Shown here one piece after another: positions 1 to 8,763 of a DNA stretch of 64,000 nucleotides (the stretch's first letter is position 1; every line of letters begins with the position of its first letter). The stretch covers positions 761,974 through 825,973 of the forward strand of contig NZ_KI911562.1 of assembly GCF_000515315.1 (NCBI RefSeq), read 5' to 3'. This DNA comes from Asinibacterium sp. OR53. Lineage in GTDB: Bacteria; Bacteroidota; Bacteroidia; Chitinophagales; Chitinophagaceae. Under the pieces are notes generated by a model. It was given only the letters and a program-made list of their open reading frames with translations. It was not told the origin of the DNA and did not search any database. A program made the position numbers and the translations under genes.

Positions 1-115
1 TGTATTCAGATTTTCTCCCCTGTGCAAACAACCCGGCATGTATCATGATGGAAATGAAAAGAAAGGAAACGTATATGAATTGCTTTGTAGGCAACATTTT
101 TTACAGCTAATTTAA

Positions 116-1036
116 TCATCTTGACCTGAACTGGTCGAAGCCTAGGGCTGCCACATCGGTTCTGAACCGGGCAAACTGTTCGGCACTCATGTTGTTCACA
201 GGCAGCCTGAATTCACCACAATCAACGCCAACCAGTTTCATATATGCTTTACCGGTTGCAATACCTCCGTATTTACCCAGCAACCTGATCATATCGATAG
301 ATTGTTGTTGCAATACACGCGCTTTTTCAAGATCGTTGTCATTAAATGCCCCCATCAGTTCATAATACAATGGAGCAGCATAGTTAAAGGTACTTCCAAC
401 AGCCCCGGTAGCGCCTACTGCCAGCGCCGATAACATGTTTTCATCGCGGCCCCATAACATATCGTACTGTCGATCGGAGAAATTGAAACAGGATTGAAAA
501 TCCATGAAATCCTCGTGTGTGTATTTTATCCCTGCAAAGTTGGGCACATTGCCGTGTATTTCCTGCAAGAGGTTGTACATGGGAATGTCAACACCCGTCA
601 ACACCGGTATATGGTAATAATAGAAGGGCATGTCGGGCACGCTTTGAGCAATGGCCGCACAACATTCAGCGAGTGTTTTGGCATTGGCCGGTTTGAAATA
701 AAATGGCGCCGTGAAAGCAACTGCGTACATGTTTGTGCTGCGTGCATACCTGGCAAGCTCCATGCAATCGGTCAAACTGGTGCCTCCCAACAGCGGCATC
801 ACTTTGAAATCCATATCTCCTTTGGTGCAGGCGCCCCATGCTTCTATGACTGCTTTCTTTTCTTCCAGGCTTAAGGATACGCCTTCTCCGGTAGATCCTA
901 CTATGAATGCTCCCTTCACGCCGTTGCGTTTTAAGAATGCATAATAAGTGGGGATCAGCGACAGATTCACCGATCCGTCTGCATGCATGGGTGTAAAAGG
1001 AGCTGCTATCAGCCCGCTTAAATGTTTAATGGTCAT
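116..1036 (-). CDS. nanA: N-acetylneuraminate lyase (DapA/NanA superfamily)
   Basis: Predicted cytosolic aldolase that splits N-acetylneuraminate into ManNAc and pyruvate. The 306-aa TIM barrel shows the substrate carboxylate loop GSTGEG (residues 47-52), the catalytic tyrosine in YYYHIP (Tyr141) and the Schiff-base lysine in GIKYT (Lys171). The YxIP arrangement and the length fit NanA better than DapA. It lies downstream of susD on the same strand beyond a terminator-like hairpin, so it may depend on readthrough or a weak promoter of its own. The sialidase and SusCD genes upstream support sialic acid as substrate. A related 2-keto-3-deoxy acid aldolase is the main alternative. Confidence 0.9.
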   Translation of the reverse strand: MTIKHLSGLIAAPFTPMHADGSVNLSLIPTYYAFLKRNGVKGAFIVGSTGEGVSLSLEEKKAVIEAWGACTKGDMDFKVMPLLGGTSLTDCMELARYARSTNMYAVAFTAPFYFKPANAKTLAECCAAIAQSVPDMPFYYYHIPVLTGVDIPMYNLLQEIHGNVPNFAGIKYTHEDFMDFQSCFNFSDRQYDMLWGRDENMLSALAVGATGAVGSTFNYAAPLYYELMGAFNDNDLEKARVLQQQSIDMIRLLGKYGGIATGKAYMKLVGVDCGEFRLPVNNMSAEQFARFRTDVAALGFDQFRSR

Positions 1037-1149
1037 TGGTTTCTTTTATTACTATTCTGAGATGCTTTCCATTTGTTCGTTCGCAGTTGTTTGGGTCGTA
1101 TGTTGTTCTAATAAATGTAAGCATTGATGCCATTTAATCCGGTTGCAGT

Positions 1150-1178
1150 AAAAATGACCGGAGACGAGCTCCGGTCAT
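1150..1178 (-). terminator. Intrinsic terminator after susD
   Basis: On the minus strand a perfect 10-bp stem (ATGACCGGAG / CTCCGGTCAT, 5-base loop) is followed directly by five T. It sits between susD and nanA and would reduce nanA transcription relative to susCD. Confidence 0.7.
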
Positions 1179-1267
1179 CCGCTCTATCTAAATAACCATT
1201 CGCAAATCGTTCCTGCCAGAACACAGGCAGGGAACGAATGGCGCTGATACTCAAGAATGCCGGGCTA

Positions 1268-2818
1268 TCAGTATCCGGTGGTTTGTGTCAGCAGAGGATC
1301 ATTGTTCAGCATGCTCATAGAAATGGGCAGCAAAAAAGTAGGTCCTTTACCTGAGTTAACCGTTGCAGGCGACAGGTATTTGGGATCAACATATTTGAAT
1401 ACCCATTTATCTCCAGCCCTTCTCAAGCCAAACCAACGTTTGCCTTCGCCAATGAATTCTCTTAACTGCTCTTCCAGAACGGCCTGTATATTATCGTCGA
1501 TCGTGCTATTCACATAAGGAATATAAGTGGCTCCATAAGCCCTTTGCCGTATCTGGTTGATTTCGGCTGAGGGGTCCTGCCCCAGCTTCGCTTTTGCTTC
1601 CGCAGCCATCAACAATATTTCTGCATAACGGTAAATGGGGTAATCGTTATTATAAACCTGGGTGGTACCCGATGTAGATCCGATCCATTTGGTAAGCAAT
1701 ACACCCCTGGTGGCATAAGGTGCACTGGTGCTGTACATCACTTTAAAGCTACCGTTGATGCGCTGGTCAGCCGGACCACTTGTCAGTTTGTTAATCATAT
1801 TTTGGTTCATCCCACAACGGTTGGCTCCATTCACATAAGGATAGATGCTGGAAACCGTAGGCGCGTTAGGTACCTGCTGAAATGAAAGCGTGGTCGCTTG
1901 TATGCTGTTGACCTGGAAGGAACCAAAGGTTCCCATCTGCGCCTGGTTAAGTTCATAATTCAACGCAAAAATGATTTCCGGGTTATTTGCTTTTTTTGTA
2001 GGGTCGAATATATCTGCATAATTCGCGTCCAGGTTCAATGTTGCGCTCTGCAGGCCTTCTAATTCCTGTAAGGCCGCCAGTGCCGTATTCAGGTCATTGG
2101 TTCCACCTCCCATCAAAGTGCCCGACCACAAATACACATCTCCTTTCAACGACAAGGTAGCAAGTCGGTTCCAGTAAACCCTTTTGCCCGCCGGCAGCGC
2201 GTTGTTGCCGTTGAACAGGGTGAGCGACTGGTTGATGTCGTTTTTGATCTGTAACATGATAGAATCGACTTTAGTGCGTGCCTTATAGGTCTGTGCCGCA
2301 TTATTGATCGTGGAAATGGGTGTTGTATTGAGTGGTACATCTCCCCATGTACGCAGCATGGTATAATAAATGTATGCCCTGAGGCCGTACATTTCGGCCA
2401 ATGCCTGGTTCTTTACTGCAGATGATAAAACCGATACCTGCGGATACAAGTTGATAACGTTATTAACCTGGTAAAGCAGATTGTAAAAACCACCCCAGTT
2501 ATTTGCCGGCACATTCAGTGCGCTGATGTTATGGGTATAATATTGTGAAAGGCCTCCATCGACAGACTCGGTAAACAACCCGTCTGTCCATATTTCGCTT
2601 CGCATTTCGCCCAATGCAAATAAAGTACTGTTATAACCTCTGAGCGATGCATACACACCTGAATAAAGCGTTTGTGCAGCGTTGGGGTCCGATAAAGTAA
2701 GGGAGGTACTGATCTGATCCTGCGGGATCACATCCTGTAAATCTTTTTTACAGGATGTGGCGCCTGTCAGCAGTCCCAGGCCCAATATGATAAGTATTGA
2801 AAATCTATGCTGTTTCAT
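1268..2818 (-). CDS. SusD/RagB family surface glycan-binding lipoprotein
   Basis: Outer-membrane lipoprotein that caps the partner SusC transporter and binds glycan. The 516-aa chain begins with a lipoprotein signal whose lipobox ends at Cys23 (GATSC), followed by the helical TPR-like fold of SusD. The C-terminal LREFIGEGKRWFGLRR segment (about residues 455-470) is a family hallmark. It follows susC by 37 bases in the same operon. The sialidase and NanA next to it suggest sialoglycans as ligand; that specificity is inference. Confidence 0.95.
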   Translation of the reverse strand: MKQHRFSILIILGLGLLTGATSCKKDLQDVIPQDQISTSLTLSDPNAAQTLYSGVYASLRGYNSTLFALGEMRSEIWTDGLFTESVDGGLSQYYTHNISALNVPANNWGGFYNLLYQVNNVINLYPQVSVLSSAVKNQALAEMYGLRAYIYYTMLRTWGDVPLNTTPISTINNAAQTYKARTKVDSIMLQIKNDINQSLTLFNGNNALPAGKRVYWNRLATLSLKGDVYLWSGTLMGGGTNDLNTALAALQELEGLQSATLNLDANYADIFDPTKKANNPEIIFALNYELNQAQMGTFGSFQVNSIQATTLSFQQVPNAPTVSSIYPYVNGANRCGMNQNMINKLTSGPADQRINGSFKVMYSTSAPYATRGVLLTKWIGSTSGTTQVYNNDYPIYRYAEILLMAAEAKAKLGQDPSAEINQIRQRAYGATYIPYVNSTIDDNIQAVLEEQLREFIGEGKRWFGLRRAGDKWVFKYVDPKYLSPATVNSGKGPTFLLPISMSMLNNDPLLTQTTGY

Positions 2819-2855
2819 AATACATTGTATTGAATGGTTCTGTGTTGAATCATAA

Positions 2856-5800
2856 TTAAAGTGTAATGTTCACGCCCAGTGTCAGCCTCCTGGGAAGTGG
2901 AAATTTGCCATTGTCCACACCACCCACTTCAGGGAAGTTGCCACTGTATTGTGTCAGGTAAAACAGGTTGCTTCCTGTTGCAAACAGGCGGAGGTTATGC
3001 ACTTTATTATTCAGGGCTTTTCTCAATAATGCAGGAGTCATGTCGTAGCTCAGTGTAAGCTCCCGCAGGGCCAGGTAATCTCCTTTCTCCCAAAACTCTT
3101 TAAAAGGATTGTTGCCGGATGCATCGGTAGCATAGTTCCTTCCCTGGTTAGCCCAGTAGAACCTGGGCAATGTGCCGTTCGGATTGGTGGGCGACCATGT
3201 CTTCAATGCATCTACGGTTGAGTTCTGTGAACCCTGCACCTGGCTCAATCCCCTTAATTTCTCGTTGTTAAGAATCATGAAGTTCAGCGCATAATCGAAC
3301 TGTGCATACAGGCTAAAGCCTTTATAGCCTACCATTGTCGAAAATCCGCCTAGAATATTGGGCACTGACCTGCCTACATAAGTAAACTGGCGGCTGTCAA
3401 TGGTGTCGTTCTTGTATACCTGGTTCCACATCGCATCACCCAACTGGTGCAGGTTCTTATGTATGTAAGGCATAAACGCGTTGTATACACTGGCATCCTT
3501 GCTGAGATCGGCGGCAGATCTGTAAATGCCGCTATAGCTGGGCGCCCAGATTTCATCGGTACCTACCCTGCTGCCTTCCTGTAACCCGGCTACCTGCATT
3601 AACTGGCCGGGATGATTCGGATCCCATACCTGTATGGTGCTCTGCCTGTTTCCGGGAAGCCCGTTGTAAGGCAGTTTCACTACATAGTTTTTGAACGTAT
3701 AGAAGTTGGCGCTGACATCAACACTCAATCCATCTGCTTTCACCGGCTTGATGATTTTCGCTTTTACTTCCAGTTCAATCCCTTTGTTCCTTAACTGACC
3801 AAGGTTGGTAGTAAAAGAAGTAAACCCTGTTTGTGCAGAGATGGGAAGAGAAGCGATCTTATCGTATACATCGCGCACAAAATAATCGGCGATCAATGTA
3901 ACGCGGTTATTCAGGATACCAATGTCCACACCTACATCGAACGTAGACGCTTTCTCCCATTTCAGATCGGTATTGATATAAGAGGGCGCATAAGTTCCTC
4001 CCAGTCCATTATAAATACCAGCCGATGAATATACCTGTGCGGTGGCGTAGTAACCCAACGGATTGATGCTGCCGTTCTGTCCCCAGCTCACCCGCGGTTT
4101 CAATACATTGATGTATTTACTCAGGAAGCTTTTTTCAAAAAAATCTTCTTTGTGCATATTCCATCCGGCCGATACACCGGGGAATAAACCGAAGCGATTA
4201 TTGGCAAGCCTTGAACTGCCATCGTATCTGAAGTTGGCAGTAAGAAAGTATTTATTGAGATAACTGTAATTGACCCTGCCGATGGCCGATGTAAGCCTGT
4301 CCCATGCATTGAAATCGGAAGAAGCGCTGACAGGATTCTGGATCACACCGTTTACCACGCTGGCGGGAAGCGATGCATATAACCAGGGGATCAGGTCGGT
4401 AGGCGCCCCACTTGCACTGGCAGAGAAGCTTTTTTCGGTAAACTCGTAAAATTCACCGCCTCCCAATACCGACAGTTTGTGGTTGCCGAAAGATTTATCG
4501 TATTGCAGGAAAGCGTTGTAAGAATACTGAACATCATTGTAATTGCTGTACGATGCAGGCCTGGTGGTGTTGAAAGCACCGCCGTTGCCCTGCTGGTATG
4601 CCTTGGTAAATGCATTGGCATTGTTATACAACAGGTAACCCGATCCCGAAGCCAGGAACTTCAAAGAAGGCAGGATACTGTATTCAATGTTCAGGCTACC
4701 TGTGATCCTTTGCTGTGAACTGTTGTTATTGTACAACTGGCTCCAGTAATTAGGATTGCCCAGCGAATTGTCATTCGGGCCCGGCAAAACAGCGCCGGAA
4801 GTATCATTGGTATATCGTACTGTAGGCGCCACACCAATGAACCGTTGCATCAGTCCGCCGGCGCCGCCACCCGCAGGATCCACATAAGGTACCAACTGGC
4901 TCACAGTATAAGCAGAAGTGCTCATGGACACTTTCAGGTTTTTCCCCACATTGAGACCGCCGTTAAAATTCATGCTCAGCCTTTTCAGCGATGAGCCGAT
5001 GATGATGCCATTGTCTTTTGCCATACCTAATCCCAATGAAAAGCTTCCCTGCTCATTGGCCCCTGATAAATTCAGGTAATGTTCCTGGGTGGTCTGCTGC
5101 TGCAGGATCATATTTTCGCGCGTCTTTACATCGAGGGAGCGATATAGAATACTATCCATCTGACCGGCTATAAAAGGGTTCGGATCGATCAGTAAACCCC
5201 ATTGCGGATTGCCGATGTATTTTCTGTTCGCAGCAGATACCAGTTGAGTTGAATACAAACCGATGGGTGTGGTCCAGGCATTGTTCACCGCCCAGCCCCA
5301 TGAACCCAGGTTTTGTCCCCTGTCGGTAGCCGCAGCGCTGTTATTGCCATCGGCAAGGTCGGCCTGGTAACGGCTGGCGATACCTTCCCTGTTCTTGGAA
5401 ATATATTGTGCTGCCGTTAAATATTCCAATGGATTCCGGCGGATATAATTGGTTGTTTGACGGAAGCTGTAGTTTACCTGGGCTTTGCCCTTCTTACCTT
5501 TTTTGGTAGTAACCAGGATAACGCCGTTGGAAGCGCGGGCGCCGTAAATAGCCGTAGAAGCCGCGTCCTTCAACAGGTCGATGCTTTCTACATCGTCCAT
5601 ATTGATACCGTACAAACTGGGCACGATCACACCATCCATTACCACCATTGGGCTACCGCCGCCGTTGAAATCGGTACCACCCCTGAATGAAATGGAAGGC
5701 GTTGTTCCGGGCTGGCCGGTGGACTGCTGTATTTTCAATCCGGGCATTGTACCCTGTAAAGCAGTGGCCACATTGGTACTGGGAGAAGATTTGAGTGCAT

Positions 5801-6197
5801 TTTGGTCGAGACTGGTTACGGCGCCCGACAAGGTCTGCCGGCTTTGTTTACCGTAACCCACCACCACCACTTCACCCAGTTTTGATACATCTGGTTTCAG
5901 CTTGATGCTGGCTTCATCATTATCACCTACCCGCCATTCCTGGGAAATGAAACCGGTGTAGGTGAAAAGGAGCTGGTCTCCTTTTTGGGCCAGGATCACA
6001 AAGGTTCCGTTGGGTTGCGTTTGGGTAACACGTTTCTTTCCTTTTACGGTAACGGTTACACCGGCGAGCGGATTATTGTCTTCCTGTGAAAGAATGGTAC
6101 CGGATACTTTCCGGTCCTGCGCTTGCAGCGCTGCAGAGCAAAGAAGGGCGAATAAGCAGATCATCCCCTTCCATAGCATAGTCTTTTTTCGATTCAT
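2856..6197 (-). CDS. SusC/RagA family TonB-linked outer-membrane transporter
   Basis: TonB-dependent oligosaccharide importer, 1113 aa. It has a signal peptide (residues 1-26), a carboxypeptidase-D-regulatory-like domain (about 30-105), the KLGEVVVVGYGKQ TonB box and plug segment (about 105-235), the SusC signature LLKDAASTAIYGARASNGVILVTTK, and a 22-strand-type barrel ending in an aromatic-rich C-terminus. It is the first gene of the susC-susD operon. A strong Bacteroidota promoter and an operator-like repeat lie just upstream. The sialoglycan substrate is inferred from the neighbours. Confidence 0.96.
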   Translation of the reverse strand: MNRKKTMLWKGMICLFALLCSAALQAQDRKVSGTILSQEDNNPLAGVTVTVKGKKRVTQTQPNGTFVILAQKGDQLLFTYTGFISQEWRVGDNDEASIKLKPDVSKLGEVVVVGYGKQSRQTLSGAVTSLDQNALKSSPSTNVATALQGTMPGLKIQQSTGQPGTTPSISFRGGTDFNGGGSPMVVMDGVIVPSLYGINMDDVESIDLLKDAASTAIYGARASNGVILVTTKKGKKGKAQVNYSFRQTTNYIRRNPLEYLTAAQYISKNREGIASRYQADLADGNNSAAATDRGQNLGSWGWAVNNAWTTPIGLYSTQLVSAANRKYIGNPQWGLLIDPNPFIAGQMDSILYRSLDVKTRENMILQQQTTQEHYLNLSGANEQGSFSLGLGMAKDNGIIIGSSLKRLSMNFNGGLNVGKNLKVSMSTSAYTVSQLVPYVDPAGGGAGGLMQRFIGVAPTVRYTNDTSGAVLPGPNDNSLGNPNYWSQLYNNNSSQQRITGSLNIEYSILPSLKFLASGSGYLLYNNANAFTKAYQQGNGGAFNTTRPASYSNYNDVQYSYNAFLQYDKSFGNHKLSVLGGGEFYEFTEKSFSASASGAPTDLIPWLYASLPASVVNGVIQNPVSASSDFNAWDRLTSAIGRVNYSYLNKYFLTANFRYDGSSRLANNRFGLFPGVSAGWNMHKEDFFEKSFLSKYINVLKPRVSWGQNGSINPLGYYATAQVYSSAGIYNGLGGTYAPSYINTDLKWEKASTFDVGVDIGILNNRVTLIADYFVRDVYDKIASLPISAQTGFTSFTTNLGQLRNKGIELEVKAKIIKPVKADGLSVDVSANFYTFKNYVVKLPYNGLPGNRQSTIQVWDPNHPGQLMQVAGLQEGSRVGTDEIWAPSYSGIYRSAADLSKDASVYNAFMPYIHKNLHQLGDAMWNQVYKNDTIDSRQFTYVGRSVPNILGGFSTMVGYKGFSLYAQFDYALNFMILNNEKLRGLSQVQGSQNSTVDALKTWSPTNPNGTLPRFYWANQGRNYATDASGNNPFKEFWEKGDYLALRELTLSYDMTPALLRKALNNKVHNLRLFATGSNLFYLTQYSGNFPEVGGVDNGKFPLPRRLTLGVNITL

Positions 6198-6213
6198 GGC
6201 AACTGTTTTGACT

Positions 6214-6235
6214 TTATGTATTATGTATTACATAT
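6214..6235. promoter_or_regulatory. Operator-like repeat at susC promoter (probable GntR/NanR site)
   Basis: The 22-bp sequence has the core TATGTATTATGTATTACATA: three ATGTA-type half-sites including the perfect palindrome ATGTAATACAT read on the other strand. The identical 22 bp occurs upstream of the sialidase gene. It covers the predicted transcription start of susC, as expected for a repressor. Assignment to the adjacent GntR protein is inference. Confidence 0.7.
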
Positions 6236-6238
6236 ACA

Positions 6239-6269
6239 CAAACATACAGAAATACTTATTCGGTCCAAA
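6239..6269 (-). promoter_or_regulatory. susC promoter, Bacteroidota type
   Basis: On the minus strand TTTG (6266-6269), a 19-base spacer and TATGTTTG (6239-6246) match the Bacteroidota -33/-7 consensus exactly. The predicted start near 6233 falls inside the operator-like repeat. Confidence 0.7.
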
Positions 6270-6311
6270 TTTATTTTTTACCGTGGGTAAAATCGGCAGA
6301 AAGCCGCATGC

Positions 6312-7880
6312 TTACTGGGCTTTCAACACGTCTTTTACAGGTATTTTCTGGAAAACCAGGTTGGCCTGGCTTCCTTCGTACAGGAGCCCCAGGTGGTCTT
6401 CATCAATGGAAGTAAGTGTGGGATAACCGTTGCCTGTGAGGTCATCCACTACCAATTGCAAGTTTATCGGCCATGTCAAACCCATATCCAGGCTGGCTTT
6501 GATGGTCATGCGATCCCGGTGTTTGGTATCATCAGGATTTACAAAGAACAAAACAGTTTGTCCATGATAAATATGCTTGATGATAGAAGCATTGCAGACC
6601 GGATCTTTCAGGGCCTTGCGCGAAGAAGGATGTTCCGTCCAGGTTTTACCCAGGTCCTGCGTAGTGAAGATCGTTCTTGCAGCACCTCTGTTATCGCGCA
6701 TATTCAACATCAGTATTCCGGGGGTTGTTTCCACCACCTGCGCCTCGGTGGTATTCGGATAAGCGGCAGAGCCAAAATGCCAGCTCGCGCCGTGATCTTT
6801 GCTGTAGAGTATCGTGGAATGGGGCAACTTGCTGGAGTCTTTAAACTGTGCCGGGAATACCAGCGTGCCGTCCTGCATGCTGATGCCCCTGCCGGGTCCC
6901 TGAAAACACAATGTCCAGGAAGGGTCTTTCACCTGCGCAGTGATATTGATGGGGGCCGACCAGGTTTTGCCATCGTCCATGCTTTTCACCAGCATCAATT
7001 GCCCCGTTTGTTCGGGCGTCAGGCCAGGCTGTGAAGCGGTCCATGCCCGCTGTTTAGGATAGCCGTGCAACCAAAGGGCAGCAACCCAAAGAGTGCCTGT
7101 TTGCCCGTCCACTAAAACTGATGGGTCACCTATACCGTTTTCATCTTGCGGGCGGTTGCCATAAGTACCCATGTCCATGACGGTTTGCATCGGTTCCCAG
7201 GTTTGTCCGCCGTCTGTACTTCTACTCATCCCTACATCTATATTGCCCTGCAGGTCTGCCGAATTGTTGTAGCGGATATCATACACGGCAACCAATGTTC
7301 CCAACCGGGTGGTAACCAGTCCGGGAATACGGTAAGTATTCACTTTATCGTCGCCCGCTTTTCGTAAGGCGACTCCGATCCGTTGCGGCACGCTGGTAAA
7401 GTTCATCCCGATCCGCTCCTGCCTGCCATCCAACACAAGACTTTCCGGCACTGCATTGATGCGGTTCAGCAGCCCGGCTCCATTATCCAATGCTGCCGAT
7501 AACCAAAGATGGTGTATGCTGTCTTTCAAAGGAAGGTTCGTGTGCAATACAACTTTTTCGCTTTCCGGCACAGCGGTTGCCACCAGCGCCCGGGTATTGA
7601 AAACGCTGTCACTCCCGGTATCATACAACCGCAATATTTTGATATCCTGTATACGGGTAGTTCCGGTAAGCCTGATGCTCAGTCCCGTCAGTGTTTTTCC
7701 GCGCCCGGCTATACGCACACGCACCAACTGGTTATCGGTCTTCCCCAGCAGCACCGGCACCCGGTCCTGGTGAACAACAACGCCCGCAGGCGTCTGGCTG
7801 ATTTTACTTACTTTGTTACAGGTAGCATATACACAGGTGAGCATGACCAGGATGGGCACGAATCTGATGGCAATCTTCAT
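6312..7880 (-). CDS. Exo-alpha-sialidase (BNR/Asp-box, GH33-like)
   Basis: Predicted exported sialidase removing terminal sialic acid from glycans. The chain is 522 aa from the chosen start at 7880. An upstream ATG at 7922 would add 14 residues ahead of the hydrophobic export signal and lie inside the operator. An N-terminal BNR-associated beta domain (about 40-155) precedes the propeller, which has the YRIPGLV arginine motif, five Asp boxes (for example STDGGQTW, MDDGKTW, SKDHGASW, TQDLGKTW, SLDMGLTW) and a late LLYEGS Tyr-Glu motif. A cysteine at about residue 21 makes lipoprotein anchoring possible, though the lipobox is weak. It precedes susC on the same strand. Confidence 0.93.
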   Translation of the reverse strand: MKIAIRFVPILVMLTCVYATCNKVSKISQTPAGVVVHQDRVPVLLGKTDNQLVRVRIAGRGKTLTGLSIRLTGTTRIQDIKILRLYDTGSDSVFNTRALVATAVPESEKVVLHTNLPLKDSIHHLWLSAALDNGAGLLNRINAVPESLVLDGRQERIGMNFTSVPQRIGVALRKAGDDKVNTYRIPGLVTTRLGTLVAVYDIRYNNSADLQGNIDVGMSRSTDGGQTWEPMQTVMDMGTYGNRPQDENGIGDPSVLVDGQTGTLWVAALWLHGYPKQRAWTASQPGLTPEQTGQLMLVKSMDDGKTWSAPINITAQVKDPSWTLCFQGPGRGISMQDGTLVFPAQFKDSSKLPHSTILYSKDHGASWHFGSAAYPNTTEAQVVETTPGILMLNMRDNRGAARTIFTTQDLGKTWTEHPSSRKALKDPVCNASIIKHIYHGQTVLFFVNPDDTKHRDRMTIKASLDMGLTWPINLQLVVDDLTGNGYPTLTSIDEDHLGLLYEGSQANLVFQKIPVKDVLKAQ

Positions 7881-7902
7881 AAAAAATTTTTTCAAAAATA
7901 TA

Positions 7903-7924
7903 ATATGTAATACATAATACATAA
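7903..7924. promoter_or_regulatory. Operator-like repeat upstream of sialidase and gntR
   Basis: Same 22 bp as at 6214-6235 in the same orientation relative to the controlled minus-strand gene. On the minus strand it is followed by TATTTTTG (7893-7900), a good -7 element for the sialidase, so the repeat fills the -33 to -7 interval. It also lies in the divergent region before gntR (7978) and could mediate autoregulation. Confidence 0.7.
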
Positions 7925-7977
7925 TTTTAGTTTATCTTGGAATTCATTCAATATCTTTACCCTTTAAAGAAAGCCAC

Positions 7978-8709
7978 ATGAGTACAGCGTCAGCTAAACC
8001 GACTTTGCAGAGCAAACTCAAACCCATCGTGAGTTACTCGCTGACCGACCAGGTTGAGACCAAGTTATTAGAGTTGTTTAAAAAGGAGAACCTCAGAAGC
8101 GGCGATCCGATTCCCAAAGAGAACGATCTCTGCGAAGCCATGGGTGTGAGCAGAACTGTTATCCGGGAAGCGCTCACCCGCCTCAAAACCATTGGACTCA
8201 TCGAGTCCAAAAAGAACAAGGGTATGATCCTCACCGAGCCCGACCTGTTGATTGGTCTCGACAAACTCATACAACCCAATATCCTGAGTGATGGTACTTT
8301 GCAGGATATGTTTGAAATGAGACTGGTATTGGAGATGGGAATTGCCGAACTCATTTTTGCCCGCATTCAGCCGAAAGATATCACCGACCTGAAAGCCATT
8401 TTAAAAACGGAAAAAGATTACCAGAATAATTTTGAGATGGATTTCGAAGCCAAGTTCCATGGTAGGATATATGAGATCGCCCAAAACAATACGCTTATCC
8501 GCTTCCAGTCGATGTTGCTGCCCATTTTTAAATACGTGCACGACAAAGGCTTCAAACTGAAAAAAGAAGAACTGCCTAAAAACTATGTCACGCACGCCAC
8601 ACTGGTAAAAGTATTGGAGACCGGTGATCCCGAAAAATACCGCGACGCTATGAAGCGTCACCTCAAAGTGCATTTCGACCGTACCATCAAGGCTAAGAAA
8701 TTAAAATAA
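7978..8709 (+). CDS. GntR-family (FadR subfamily) transcriptional regulator
   Basis: DNA-binding regulator of 243 aa. A GntR winged helix (about residues 18-85, containing CEAMGVSRTVIREALTRLK) is followed by an all-helical FCD ligand-binding domain (about 100-235) with conserved His/Asp metal-site positions. It is divergent from the sialidase gene, with a repeated operator-like sequence between them and a second copy at susC. It is therefore the likely local repressor, probably relieved by sialic acid or a downstream product, functionally like NanR. The ligand is inference. Confidence 0.88.
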   Translation: MSTASAKPTLQSKLKPIVSYSLTDQVETKLLELFKKENLRSGDPIPKENDLCEAMGVSRTVIREALTRLKTIGLIESKKNKGMILTEPDLLIGLDKLIQPNILSDGTLQDMFEMRLVLEMGIAELIFARIQPKDITDLKAILKTEKDYQNNFEMDFEAKFHGRIYEIAQNNTLIRFQSMLLPIFKYVHDKGFKLKKEELPKNYVTHATLVKVLETGDPEKYRDAMKRHLKVHFDRTIKAKKLK

Positions 8710-8710
8710 C

Positions 8711-8743
8711 AAAGAAGCCGGCTCTGGGCCGGCTTCTTTGTTT
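8711..8743 (+). terminator. Bidirectional terminator between gntR and GH109 gene
   Basis: A 12-bp stem AAAGAAGCCGGC / GCCGGCTTCTTT with a 5-base loop, followed by GTTT on the plus strand. The minus strand also runs into a T-rich stretch, so it can serve both convergent genes. Confidence 0.75.
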
Positions 8744-8763
8744 ACATCGCTATTGATAAAGGA

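Noticed and set aside
1037..1149. Third copy of the 22-bp NanR-like operator before nanA
   Set aside because: Only isolated ATGTA and TACAT half-sites are present, with no match to the full repeat.
6393..7034. 213-codon plus-strand open frame opposite the sialidase
   Set aside because: Antisense shadow of the Asp-box propeller; composition is not protein-like.
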